Of a stretch of DNA of 10,699 nucleotides, positions 1 through 5,279 are shown one piece after another (the stretch's first letter is position 1; every line of letters starts with the position of its first letter). Source of the DNA: an uncultured Pseudomonadota bacterium (GTDB lineage: Bacteria > Myxococcota_A > UBA796 > GCA-2862545); contig CALATR010000756.1 of assembly GCA_937891875.1 (NCBI GenBank), positions 1 to 10,699 of the forward strand. Reading direction: 5' to 3'. The notes under the pieces are model-generated. The model saw nothing but the letters and a program-made list of their open reading frames with translations. It had not been told where the DNA came from and ran no database searches. The translations under genes and the position numbers were made by a program.

Positions 1-1
1 A

Positions 2-61
2 AGGACCAGGACGATCCGCTTCGAGGTGCGGGAGAGCGCGCGGGTGGCGGATCGGCGGTAG
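2..61 (+). CDS. Possible 3' end of an upstream gene (19 codons, partial)
   Basis: The second forward frame is open from the window edge to a TAG at 59-61 and would encode the tail RTRTIRFEVRESARVADRR. The alternation of hydrophobic and charged residues (TIRFEVRE) looks like a terminal beta strand of a real protein, and the sequence after the stop does not look like coding DNA. Too little is visible to name a family. The first frame is also open here, so this is only a weak preference based on peptide character. Confidence 0.28.
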   Translation, partial: RTRTIRFEVRESARVADRR

Positions 62-201
62 GGCGCCCCGCGTTCCCGCGACCGCACGAGCCCTCGTTCC
101 AGCGTGTCCTCGGCCACGCGACGGTCGATGAGGGGCGTTGGAGGGGGCACTCGCGGCGGGAGGCGTGGGTTGCAGATGTCACGGGGGAGAACGGGCTTCA
201 A

Positions 202-247
202 CACGGAGTTTTCGGAGGTTGCACGGAGGCGGACGGAGAGGGGAGCG
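202..247 (+). repeat. Left arm of an imperfect inverted repeat (CACGGAG-rich)
   Basis: This arm contains CACGGAG, then TTCGGAGGT, then CACGGAGG, then CGGAG and a run of G. Read in reverse complement, 411-454 shows the same blocks in the same order (CACGGAGA, TTCGGAGGT, CACGGAGG, CGGAG, GGGG) with only small gaps. The arms are about 165 bases apart. CTCCGTGG-type runs are, from memory, frequent in intergenic DNA of several bacterial phyla, which I cannot verify here. No transposase or open element lies between the arms. Confidence 0.55.
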
Positions 248-301
248 GCGGGGCGGCTGGGGTCGTGCTGGCGGCGGGGTCGAATGGACCCGATGAGCGG
301 T

Positions 302-337
302 CGTCCTCTCATCCGCGGCTTCGCAGCCGAGAGGACG
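302..337. other. Strong hairpin between the two inverted-repeat arms
   Basis: CGTCCTCTC (302-310) is the perfect 9-base complement of GAGAGGACG (329-337). Inside it CGGCT (316-320) can pair with AGCCG (325-329) around the loop TCGC, so the two stems can nearly stack with a one-sided bulge at 311-315. There is no T run after it, so it does not look like an ordinary intrinsic terminator. It sits in the middle of the inverted-repeat element and may be part of the same structured unit. Confidence 0.5.
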
Positions 338-410
338 GGCGCCCGGCCGGAACGAGCGATCGAGGCCTCGAATCCATGGCGAGAGAGAGGACCCTGCCCG
401 CCCCTACACT

Positions 411-454
411 CCCCGCTCCGCGAACCTCCGTGGACCTCCGAATCTCCGTGGTAA
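411..454 (-). repeat. Right arm of the imperfect inverted repeat (CTCCGTGG-rich)
   Basis: The forward strand reads CTCCG, AACCTCCGTGG, ACCTCCGAA, TCTCCGTGG in succession, itself a degenerate tandem repeat of a CTCCG(TGG) unit, and it mirrors the arm at 202-247. Together the arms delimit an element of roughly 250 bases. It could be a miniature transposable element, a repetitive extragenic element or the remnant of a repeat family. No target-site duplication could be recognised with confidence. Confidence 0.5.
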
Positions 455-559
455 GTGTGCATCCTCCCCGTAAATCCCCAAGCCGGCACACCGTCGCGGC
501 GGACCGGATCGTGACGTCGACCCGCCCGAGATCCACGCCCCGCGTGCCCCACGTTCATC

Positions 560-586
560 GTTCACCAATCGGGTACTCAGGTGAAC
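560..586. promoter_or_regulatory. Perfect 7-bp dyad, candidate operator upstream of the lipoprotein operon
   Basis: GTTCACC (560-566) and GGTGAAC (580-586) are perfect complements around a 13-base spacer, about 78 bases before the first start codon. The related half-site recurs just downstream: GGTGCACC (601-608) is a palindrome and CACCTCCGAGGTG (605-617) is another dyad. A cluster of GGTG/CACC half-sites at operon-proximal distance suggests regulator binding, though RNA hairpins are an alternative. Confidence 0.35.
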
Positions 587-600
587 ACCCGCCTTCGAAC

Positions 601-617
601 GGTGCACCTCCGAGGTG
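601..617. promoter_or_regulatory. Overlapping short palindromes with GGTG/CACC half-sites
   Basis: GGTGCACC (601-608) is a perfect 8-base palindrome and overlaps CACCTCCGAGGTG (605-617), a 5-base inverted repeat with a 3-base centre. The half-sites resemble those of the dyad at 560-586. The position, 47 to 63 bases before the first ATG, fits an operator or 5' leader structure. Confidence 0.3.
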
Positions 618-663
618 AGGCGTCTGCAGTGTGGTTGGACGCCGACTCACGAGAGGGGATCTC

Positions 664-1305
664 ATGAAGACGCTCTTGCCAGCCGTGCTGGTACTGGCTT
701 CGTGCGCCGAGCCGCTGGAGTGTGGCCCATACACCTACGAGGCCGCGGGCAACTGCTTCGGCGAGCCGGTCGTCGAGGTGACCCCGGACGATCCGACGTT
801 CGAGGACACCCTGGCCGCGCTCCCGGAGTGCCGCCTCGCGGGCAGCAACGGTCGCCTGGACCTGGACGGCCGCTGCGTGGACGACATCTGCGTCGGCGGC
901 TCCGTGGACGCGCTCGTCGAGACCTATGGCGCACAGACCTGCGCCCCCGGGGGAGGCCGGGCGCTGTGCCGCTGGGCCGGCGTGTCGGTCTACGTTCCCG
1001 ATGCGGACCGCGACGGGCAGCCCGACCCCGGCTCGAGCGTCAGCTACCTCGACATCATGCGGGCGGACGTGAGCAACGACGACGGCCTGGGCATCGGCGC
1101 GTCCATGTCCTGCTTCGTCGACCGGCTCCCCGCGCCCGACGTGCTCACCCTCTCCCGGCGCGACGATGGCTCCTGGGCCATCCGCGAGCTCAACTGGGCT
1201 CGGGCCGGCGTCCGGGTCGGCAACTTCATGACCTACACCTTCGAGCGGGACATGGGCGCGTACGGCGACGCCGCAGACCAGATCCAGCTCGGCAGCCCGT
1301 GGTGA
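664..1305 (+). CDS. Eight-cysteine lipoprotein, paralog A1 (unknown function)
   Basis: The product has 213 residues and is an exported lipoprotein of a family I do not recognise. A short signal peptide ends in the lipobox LASC (lipidated Cys14). The ATG at 664 was chosen over an earlier start at 631 because it gives the signal peptide directly and has GAGAGGGG just upstream (about 651-658). Eight further cysteines at 20, 31, 56, 71, 76, 93, 102 and 150 probably form four disulfides. Residues 113-121 read DADRDGQPD, a Ca-loop-like DxDxDG motif as in EF-hand or thrombospondin type 3 repeats. Other family marks are LDLDGRCVDDICVGGS (65-80), SCFVDRL (149-155) and a C-terminal DGSWAIRELNWA segment. 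It is the first of four tandem paralogs and most like the third. Lipidation and export are well supported; function is unknown. Confidence 0.85.
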   Translation: MKTLLPAVLVLASCAEPLECGPYTYEAAGNCFGEPVVEVTPDDPTFEDTLAALPECRLAGSNGRLDLDGRCVDDICVGGSVDALVETYGAQTCAPGGGRALCRWAGVSVYVPDADRDGQPDPGSSVSYLDIMRADVSNDDGLGIGASMSCFVDRLPAPDVLTLSRRDDGSWAIRELNWARAGVRVGNFMTYTFERDMGAYGDAADQIQLGSPW

Positions 1306-1316
1306 GGGGGACCCAG

Positions 1317-1958
1317 ATGATCCGTTCCATCCTTCTTGTTCCGCTGATGGCCGCCTGCGGTCCGCCGAACTTCTGTGGCGCCTACACCACCGAGGTCGAC
1401 GGGGTGTGCGTGGGGGAGGCCCCGGCCGAGGCGCCGGTGCTGCCCGCCGTCGAGGACTACCTGGCCGAGATGGGCGACTGCATCCTCCAGGAGCCCGGCG
1501 ACGAGCTCGATCTGCAGGCCGGGTGCGCCCTCGGAGCGTGTGTCGGCGACACCCTGGCCGAGATCAGCGCCGCGCTCGCCGCCGAGCCGGTCTGCGACGT
1601 CTACGGCACGGGCGAGGCGTACTGCGGCTTTCGGGGCCTGGGCATCCGCACCCTGTCCGCTGCGTTTCCCGACGAGGCGGAGCCCGATCCCGACGCGGTC
1701 GTGATCAGCCTCTGGGTCAGCGGGGAGTTCGTCGGCGCCGACTCCGAGGGGCTCGGCCTGGGCACGGGCATGCGCTGCTTCGTCGACCAGCAGGGCATGC
1801 CGGACAAGGCGACCCTGGGACCGGGCGCCGACGGCTGGGGGATCGCCGAGGCGACCTGGTACGATCTCGGCATCGTGGTGCGAGACGGCGCGGCGCCTTG
1901 GATCCAGACCGACGTCGATGGCTCGGTGGATCAGATCACGTTCTTCATCGACGAATGA
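1317..1958 (+). CDS. Eight-cysteine lipoprotein, paralog B1 (unknown function)
   Basis: The product has 213 residues, with a signal peptide ending LMAAC (lipid Cys14). The reading frame stays open far upstream, across A1, but translation should begin at the ATG at 1317, which lies 11 bases after the A1 stop and behind GAGGGGGA (1304-1311). The eight framework cysteines are at 20, 31, 55, 70, 75, 93, 103 and 154. It shares ELDLQAGC (63-70), CVGDTLAE (75-82) and GLGTGMRCFVDQ (147-158) with the family. The Ca-like DxDxDG loop of A1 is absent; the matching region reads FPDEAEPDPDAV (117-128). Its closest sister in the window is the fourth gene: both have EGLG(L/V)GT, ATLGP and a C-terminal DG(S/T)VD(Q/A)I. 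Translational coupling to A1 is likely. Confidence 0.85.
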   Translation: MIRSILLVPLMAACGPPNFCGAYTTEVDGVCVGEAPAEAPVLPAVEDYLAEMGDCILQEPGDELDLQAGCALGACVGDTLAEISAALAAEPVCDVYGTGEAYCGFRGLGIRTLSAAFPDEAEPDPDAVVISLWVSGEFVGADSEGLGLGTGMRCFVDQQGMPDKATLGPGADGWGIAEATWYDLGIVVRDGAAPWIQTDVDGSVDQITFFIDE

Positions 1959-1983
1959 ACGGTTGGCGCGCAGGAGGCGAGCG

Positions 1984-2622
1984 ATGGGCACTCGGTGGTT
2001 GGCGACGATGCTGGTGATGTGTGCCTGCGGGCCCCAGCTGATCTGCGGCGAGGGCGCCAGCGAGCGCGACGGCCAGTGCGTCTCCGAGCAGATCACGCCG
2101 GCGGACCCGGACTTCACCGCGATCCTCGCCTCCATGCAGCCCTGTGAGGCCACCGAGCCGGGGACGGAGCTGGACCTCGAGGCCCTGTGTGTCGGCGACG
2201 TGTGCGTCGGAGACTCGATCGAGGACGTGCGCTCCGAGCTGCTCGATGCGTGCCGCCGGGAGTTCGGCCTGGCCGAGTGTCCCGCCAACGCGGGCTCGCT
2301 CTTCTTTGCGGACGCAGACGAAGACGGACAGCCGGACGAGGACGCCACCGTGCTCCTGATCGACGTCACGGACGGCACCGTCCGCGGTCCTTCCGGGGTC
2401 GGGCTGGGCGCGCTGCTGTCCTGCTTCGTCGACCAGCTGTCCACGCCCGACCTGATCACCGCGTCGAGGCTCCAGGACGGGACGTGGGTGCTGCGCGAGG
2501 TCACGTGGGCCGACCGCGTCCGCGTGGCCGACGACATGGCCTTCGGGTTCTCCATCGAGGATCGCTTCGAGCCCGAGGGTCGCAGCGACGTCCTCGAGCT
2601 CGGCTCACGGTTTGGAGGCTGA
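1984..2622 (+). CDS. Eight-cysteine lipoprotein, paralog A2 (unknown function)
   Basis: The product has 212 residues. The ATG at 1984 follows a near-perfect AGGAGG (1972-1977), whereas an in-frame start at 1918 would lie inside B1 and add a non-signal Arg/Ser-rich leader. The signal peptide ends MCAC, with Cys15 the likely lipidated residue; the extra Cys13 inside the lipobox is unusual. Framework cysteines lie at 21, 32, 54, 69, 74, 90, 99 and 147. DADEDGQPDED (110-120) repeats the Ca-loop-like motif of A1. The C-terminal half matches A1 (SCFVDQL, PD..TASR, DGTW..RE.TWA). It lies 25 bases after B1, the largest gap in the operon, which agrees with a pair being the duplicated unit. Function is unknown. 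Confidence 0.85.
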   Translation: MGTRWLATMLVMCACGPQLICGEGASERDGQCVSEQITPADPDFTAILASMQPCEATEPGTELDLEALCVGDVCVGDSIEDVRSELLDACRREFGLAECPANAGSLFFADADEDGQPDEDATVLLIDVTDGTVRGPSGVGLGALLSCFVDQLSTPDLITASRLQDGTWVLREVTWADRVRVADDMAFGFSIEDRFEPEGRSDVLELGSRFGG

Positions 2623-2623
2623 C

Positions 2624-3280
2624 ATGCGCGACCCGCTGCTCCTGCTGTGCGGACTCGGACCCTTGGCGGCCCTGCTGGCGACCGGCTGCGCATCCCTGGA
2701 ATGCGGGGAGGGAACGTTCGAATCCGAGGGTGTGTGCGTCGTGGACTCAGTGGAGATCACCGACCCCGAGACGATGGAGGAGGTGCTCGACGAGGTCCTG
2801 ACCTGCGAGCCCCAGGCTGCCGGGGCCCCGGGCGAGCTGGACCTGGAGGCGGGCTGCATCGGTGCTGCGTGTGCGACCGACTCGTTCGCGGAGTTCGTCG
2901 AGCGCATGCAGACCGAGCCCTCGTGCGCCGAGTACAGCACCCAGCTGATCCGCTGCGACTTCCCCGCCGGGGTGCAGGTCCAGGTGCGCCGCTCCACGGA
3001 CGACCCGTCGGCACCGGATCCGTCCGCGCGCCTGAACGAGCTGCGGCTCGTCGAGGGCTCGCCCTACCGCAGCCCCGAGGGCCTGGGTGTCGGCACCGAC
3101 ATGGGCTGCTTCGTCGAGGAGCTCGGCTACCCGGAGATCGCCACCCTGGGGCCGTCCGAGGACGGCTTTGGCCTGGCCGCCGGCAGCTGGTTCGGCCAGC
3201 GTCTGCAGGTGATCGACGGGACCTACCCGGTGAGTCGCGGCGGGGCGGACGGCACCGTGGATGCGATCAGGCTGCGGTGA
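2624..3280 (+). CDS. Eight-cysteine lipoprotein, paralog B2 (unknown function)
   Basis: The product has 218 residues, with a longer signal peptide than its sisters, ending LLATGC (lipid Cys22). The ATG at 2624 is separated from the A2 stop by a single base and has GGAGG at 2614-2618, so coupled translation is expected. A TTG at 2612 is in frame but less likely. Framework cysteines lie at 27, 38, 61, 78, 83, 101, 111 and 162. Family marks are ELDLEAGC (71-78) and EGLGVGTDMGCFVEEL (152-167). The DxDxDG loop is lost; the region reads STDDPSAPDPSAR. Like B1 it has ATLGP and DGTVDAI near the end. Its stop codon is part of a hairpin shared with the convergent gene. Confidence 0.85.
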   Translation: MRDPLLLLCGLGPLAALLATGCASLECGEGTFESEGVCVVDSVEITDPETMEEVLDEVLTCEPQAAGAPGELDLEAGCIGAACATDSFAEFVERMQTEPSCAEYSTQLIRCDFPAGVQVQVRRSTDDPSAPDPSARLNELRLVEGSPYRSPEGLGVGTDMGCFVEELGYPEIATLGPSEDGFGLAAGSWFGQRLQVIDGTYPVSRGGADGTVDAIRLR

Positions 3281-3296
3281 GCGCCCCTACCGCAGC
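3271..3296. terminator. Hairpin spanning both convergent stop codons
   Basis: GCTGCGGT (3271-3278) pairs perfectly with ACCGCAGC (3289-3296) around a 10-base loop. The TGA of the forward lipoprotein (3278-3280) and the TAG of the reverse-strand gene (3287-3289) are both inside the structure, with only 6 bases between the two genes. There is no T tract on either side, so it is not a textbook intrinsic terminator. In such a short convergent gap it is nevertheless the best candidate for a bidirectional end signal or 3'-end stabiliser. Confidence 0.45.
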
Positions 3297-4111
3297 GTGA
3301 ACGGACCCAGCACCTCGTGCATGGTCACCGCCTGCTGGCGCAGGTCGCCCTCGAAGATGACGGCGGCGTAGCCCATCGATCGGGAGGTCATGGGCGGCGG
3401 GAGGGTGGCGGCGGCGATCCACGCCTGCTGCTCCTTGTAGCTGGCGGCGATCCAGCGCTCCTCCACGTCGTGCCAGTAGCCGCCGAGGCCGACCAGCCCG
3501 ATCTGGCCGGTTCGAGGCTCCATCTCGAAGCGCACCCGCATGTCGCGGTAGAGCGCCTCGCGGTTGGCGATCGACAGCTTGAGCGGCTCGCCGGACTGCA
3601 CCTCGCGGCACAGGGAGGCGAAGCTGATCCAGGCCTCGATGTCGGCCTCGGTGAGCACGAGCTTCTCTTCGTCGTCCTGGGCCCAGACGGCGACGCGGCG
3701 GCGGATCGAGCGGTCGGCCTCGGGGTAGTGCTCCGGGTCGAGGGGGCCGTTCGCGGTGACCGCTTCCCAGGCCCGGGTCGAGCGGGTCTCGGCGCCGGTC
3801 ATGCCGCTGGCGCGCTCCAGCTCGGTGTTGATGGCGGCGAGCTGCTCGAGGTCCGTGCGCACCTCGGCGGGGTCGACCTTGTAGCGGGCGCCGAGATCGA
3901 GGAGCACCAGGTTGCGATCGGCCTGGCCGACCGGCCGACCGCTGACGTGGCGCAGCCAGGTGATGGCGACCTCGGCCTCGGCGCAGGTGAGGGGCGGGGA
4001 GCCGGCGGCGAGCTCGGCCTCGTCGGTCGCGCAGACGGTGGTCGGGGTGAGCGACCAGCCGGAGCAGGCGGTGGTCAGGGCGGCGGCGATCAGCAGGACG
4101 GTTCGGGTCAT
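3287..4111 (-). CDS. Lipoprotein of unknown function, alpha-helical
   Basis: The product has 274 residues. The N-terminus MTRTVLLIAAALTTAC is a clear lipoprotein signal peptide with lipobox TTAC (Cys16), which fixes the start at 4111; the frame extends upstream to 4216 but that leader has no signal character. Further cysteines are at 27, 43 and 168. The sequence is mostly helical and charged, for example LVLLDLGARYKVDPAEV around residues 68-84 and ADIEAWISFASLC at 156-168. The C-terminal part is more hydrophobic (IGLVGLGGYW, MGYAAVIFEG). I recognise no domain. It converges on the lipoprotein operon and diverges from the ferritin-like genes with 86 bases between starts. There is no Shine-Dalgarno before the ATG. 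It shares no cysteine pattern with the neighbouring family. Confidence 0.8.
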   Translation of the reverse strand: MTRTVLLIAAALTTACSGWSLTPTTVCATDEAELAAGSPPLTCAEAEVAITWLRHVSGRPVGQADRNLVLLDLGARYKVDPAEVRTDLEQLAAINTELERASGMTGAETRSTRAWEAVTANGPLDPEHYPEADRSIRRRVAVWAQDDEEKLVLTEADIEAWISFASLCREVQSGEPLKLSIANREALYRDMRVRFEMEPRTGQIGLVGLGGYWHDVEERWIAASYKEQQAWIAAATLPPPMTSRSMGYAAVIFEGDLRQQAVTMHEVLGPFTLR

Positions 4112-4116
4112 GAGGC

Positions 4117-4122
4117 ACGCTA
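4117..4122 (-). promoter_or_regulatory. -10-like box close to the start of the reverse-strand lipoprotein
   Basis: On the reverse strand TAGCGT is followed by only five bases before the ATG at 4111, and no ribosome binding site precedes the start. If this is the -10 element, transcription would begin at or next to the start codon and the mRNA would be leaderless. No convincing -35 box is visible, so the call is tentative. Confidence 0.25.
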
Positions 4123-4167
4123 ACCGGTGAATGCAGGTTGTCCTTGGGGCGGCCGGGTCAGGCGCGC

Positions 4168-4173
4168 TACGCT
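4168..4173 (+). promoter_or_regulatory. -10-like TACGCT upstream of the first ferritin-like gene
   Basis: TACGCT lies 24 bases before the ATG at 4198. TTGGGG (4144-4149) stands 18 bases upstream as a possible -35. The sequence from here to the ribosome binding site resembles that before the downstream paralog (TAGGCT at 5251, then GGTGGGGC in both), so the promoter may have been duplicated with the gene. Confidence 0.35.
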
Positions 4174-4197
4174 CGGGTGGGGCTCGACGGAGGTCTG

Positions 4198-5220
4198 ATG
4201 CGGACAACTCACCCACTCCTCTCGGCGATCCTGGTCGCGCTGGCGGGGTGCAGCGGCGCGAACCCGGGCGACACGTCGGACACGTCGGACACCGGCACCG
4301 ACCCGGGCGACTGGGTGTCCATCGAGCTGTGCATTCCCGTCGCAGAGGACGAGGAGTGCCCCGCCGCCGCGGATGTCGACACAGACCTCATGGACCATGG
4401 CTACTGGTGTGACACCGAGGTTCGTGAGGTCGAGGGCGAAGGCACGAAGAAGCACGTCAACCACCCCTTCGACGACACGGACCCCGGCTACCTCGGCTGC
4501 TGCTACCCGACCATCGCCCGCAACGCCGAGCCTGACTGCGAAATTGGCCGGCCCTTCGTGGAGGACGGCGAGGTGGTCACCGCACCCGTCGTGGACGGGG
4601 ACGCCTGGTCCTGCGCAGCGGGGGCCCCGGACCCCGCCCGGGCCGAGATGTGGCGGCGCATGGCCATCGGAGAGCACGCTTCCATCGCTAGCTTTGCGCG
4701 CCTGACCCTGCAGCTCATGGCGCTGGGCGCGCCGGCAGATCTGATCGAGGGCGTGCAGCAGGCGGGCCTGGACGAGGTCGTGCACGCGCGCCTCGCCTTC
4801 GGTCTGGCCTCCCGGTACGCCGGCCGCCCCCTGCAGCCCGGCGCCTTCCCCCTGGACGCGAACACCTCGCTGCGGGCGGATCCGTCGGATCTGGCCGAGG
4901 CTGCCGTCCGCGAGGGCTGTCTCGGTGAGACCGTCGGGGCCTGGCTCGCGGCGGAGGCGGCCGCGACGGCGGACGACCCTGCAGAGCGGGCGGCGCTGGA
5001 GCAGATCACCCGCGATGAGACCCGCCACGCGGCCCTGTCGTGGCGCCTGGTGGCCTGGCTGATGGAGATCGGCGGCGAGCCGGTGCGTGAGCGGGTGAAG
5101 CGGGCGTTTGCCGGGCCGTTTGGCGTGAGCGATCCCCTCGGTGTGGTCGACGCGGCCCGCTGCGAGCGCGTGCACGCCCAGGTGCTCACGCCTGCGTACC
5201 GGGCGCTCCTGGCTGCCTGA
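4198..5220 (+). CDS. Lipid-anchored ferritin-like di-iron protein, copy 1
   Basis: The product has 340 residues. The signal peptide ends LAGC (Cys18); the ATG at 4198 has GGAGG (4189-4193) before it. A Thr/Ser/Asp-rich linker (about 19-38) leads to a Cys-rich domain (45-135; Cys 45, 54, 71, 101, 102, 114, with CCYP and IGRPF). A four-helix ferritin-like bundle (about 148-295) follows, with the full ligand set Glu159 (EHASIASF), Glu193 and His196 (DEVVH), Glu244 (CLGETVGAW), and Glu274 and His277 (DETRH). That E, ExxH, E, ExxH pattern is typical of ferritin-like di-iron proteins. Because it is exported and lipidated, it should act at the envelope, perhaps in metal binding, peroxide handling or substrate oxidation; the substrate is unknown. 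I associate similar proteins with myxobacteria. Confidence 0.87.
   Translation: MRTTHPLLSAILVALAGCSGANPGDTSDTSDTGTDPGDWVSIELCIPVAEDEECPAAADVDTDLMDHGYWCDTEVREVEGEGTKKHVNHPFDDTDPGYLGCCYPTIARNAEPDCEIGRPFVEDGEVVTAPVVDGDAWSCAAGAPDPARAEMWRRMAIGEHASIASFARLTLQLMALGAPADLIEGVQQAGLDEVVHARLAFGLASRYAGRPLQPGAFPLDANTSLRADPSDLAEAAVREGCLGETVGAWLAAEAAATADDPAERAALEQITRDETRHAALSWRLVAWLMEIGGEPVRERVKRAFAGPFGVSDPLGVVDAARCERVHAQVLTPAYRALLAA
4262..4311 (+). repeat. Direct repeats building the Asp/Thr linker of the first ferritin-like gene
   Basis: ACCCGGGCGAC occurs at 4262-4272 and again at 4301-4311. Between them GACACGTCG is repeated head to tail (4270-4287) and followed by a degraded third copy. The repeats encode the PGD...PGD flanks and the TSDTSDTG core of the linker. 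The paralog downstream lacks this segment (Cys-Glu-Asp-Lys-Gly-Asp-Trp), so the tract looks like a slippage expansion or, in the paralog, a contraction. Confidence 0.6.
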
Positions 5221-5241
5221 GGTTCTGCACCGCCTCGCGTT

Positions 5242-5265
5242 CCCACCGTGTAGGCTACCGGTGGG
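5242..5265. promoter_or_regulatory. Dyad around a -10-like box before the second ferritin-like gene
   Basis: CCCACCG (5242-5248) and CGGTGGG (5259-5265) are perfect complements around ten bases that contain TAGGCT (5251-5256), a -10-like hexamer 23 bases before the ATG. As RNA it would be a 7-bp hairpin 21 bases after the previous stop codon, without a T run. It may be an operator covering the promoter, or a weak terminator for the upstream gene. Confidence 0.35.
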
Positions 5266-5279
5266 GCCGAGGAGGAGAC

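Larger units (their letters stand above)
62..663. other. Long non-coding region with inverted repeats, upstream of the lipoprotein operon
   Basis: About 600 bases hold no convincing gene. Reading frames here are open only because of high GC; their peptides are Arg/Pro/Gly-rich with no domain, no usable ribosome binding site and no conserved-looking motif. Visible structure includes a nested hairpin (CCCTC 91-95 with GAGGG 130-134, and GCGTG 102-106 with CACGC 115-119), the inverted-repeat element at about 202-454, and dyads at 560-586 and 601-617. The part from about 455 to 663 is the expected place for the promoter of the downstream operon, but no clear -35/-10 pair stands out. Confidence 0.6.

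Noticed and set aside
1..618. First forward frame open for the whole left end, and a 116-codon frame at 104-454
   Set aside because: Long open frames arise by chance at this GC content. The peptides are Arg/Pro/Gly-rich, cross the inverted repeats and lack ribosome binding sites and protein-like patterning.
615..1316. Upstream extension of paralog B1 through A1
   Set aside because: The frame is open, but the extension overlaps all of A1 in another frame and encodes Arg-rich sequence; the signal peptide places the start at 1317.
1233..2693. Reverse-strand open frame of 486 codons opposite the lipoprotein operon
   Set aside because: It spans several real genes, gives a Ser/Arg-rich low-complexity product and has no family motif; the forward paralogs explain the region.
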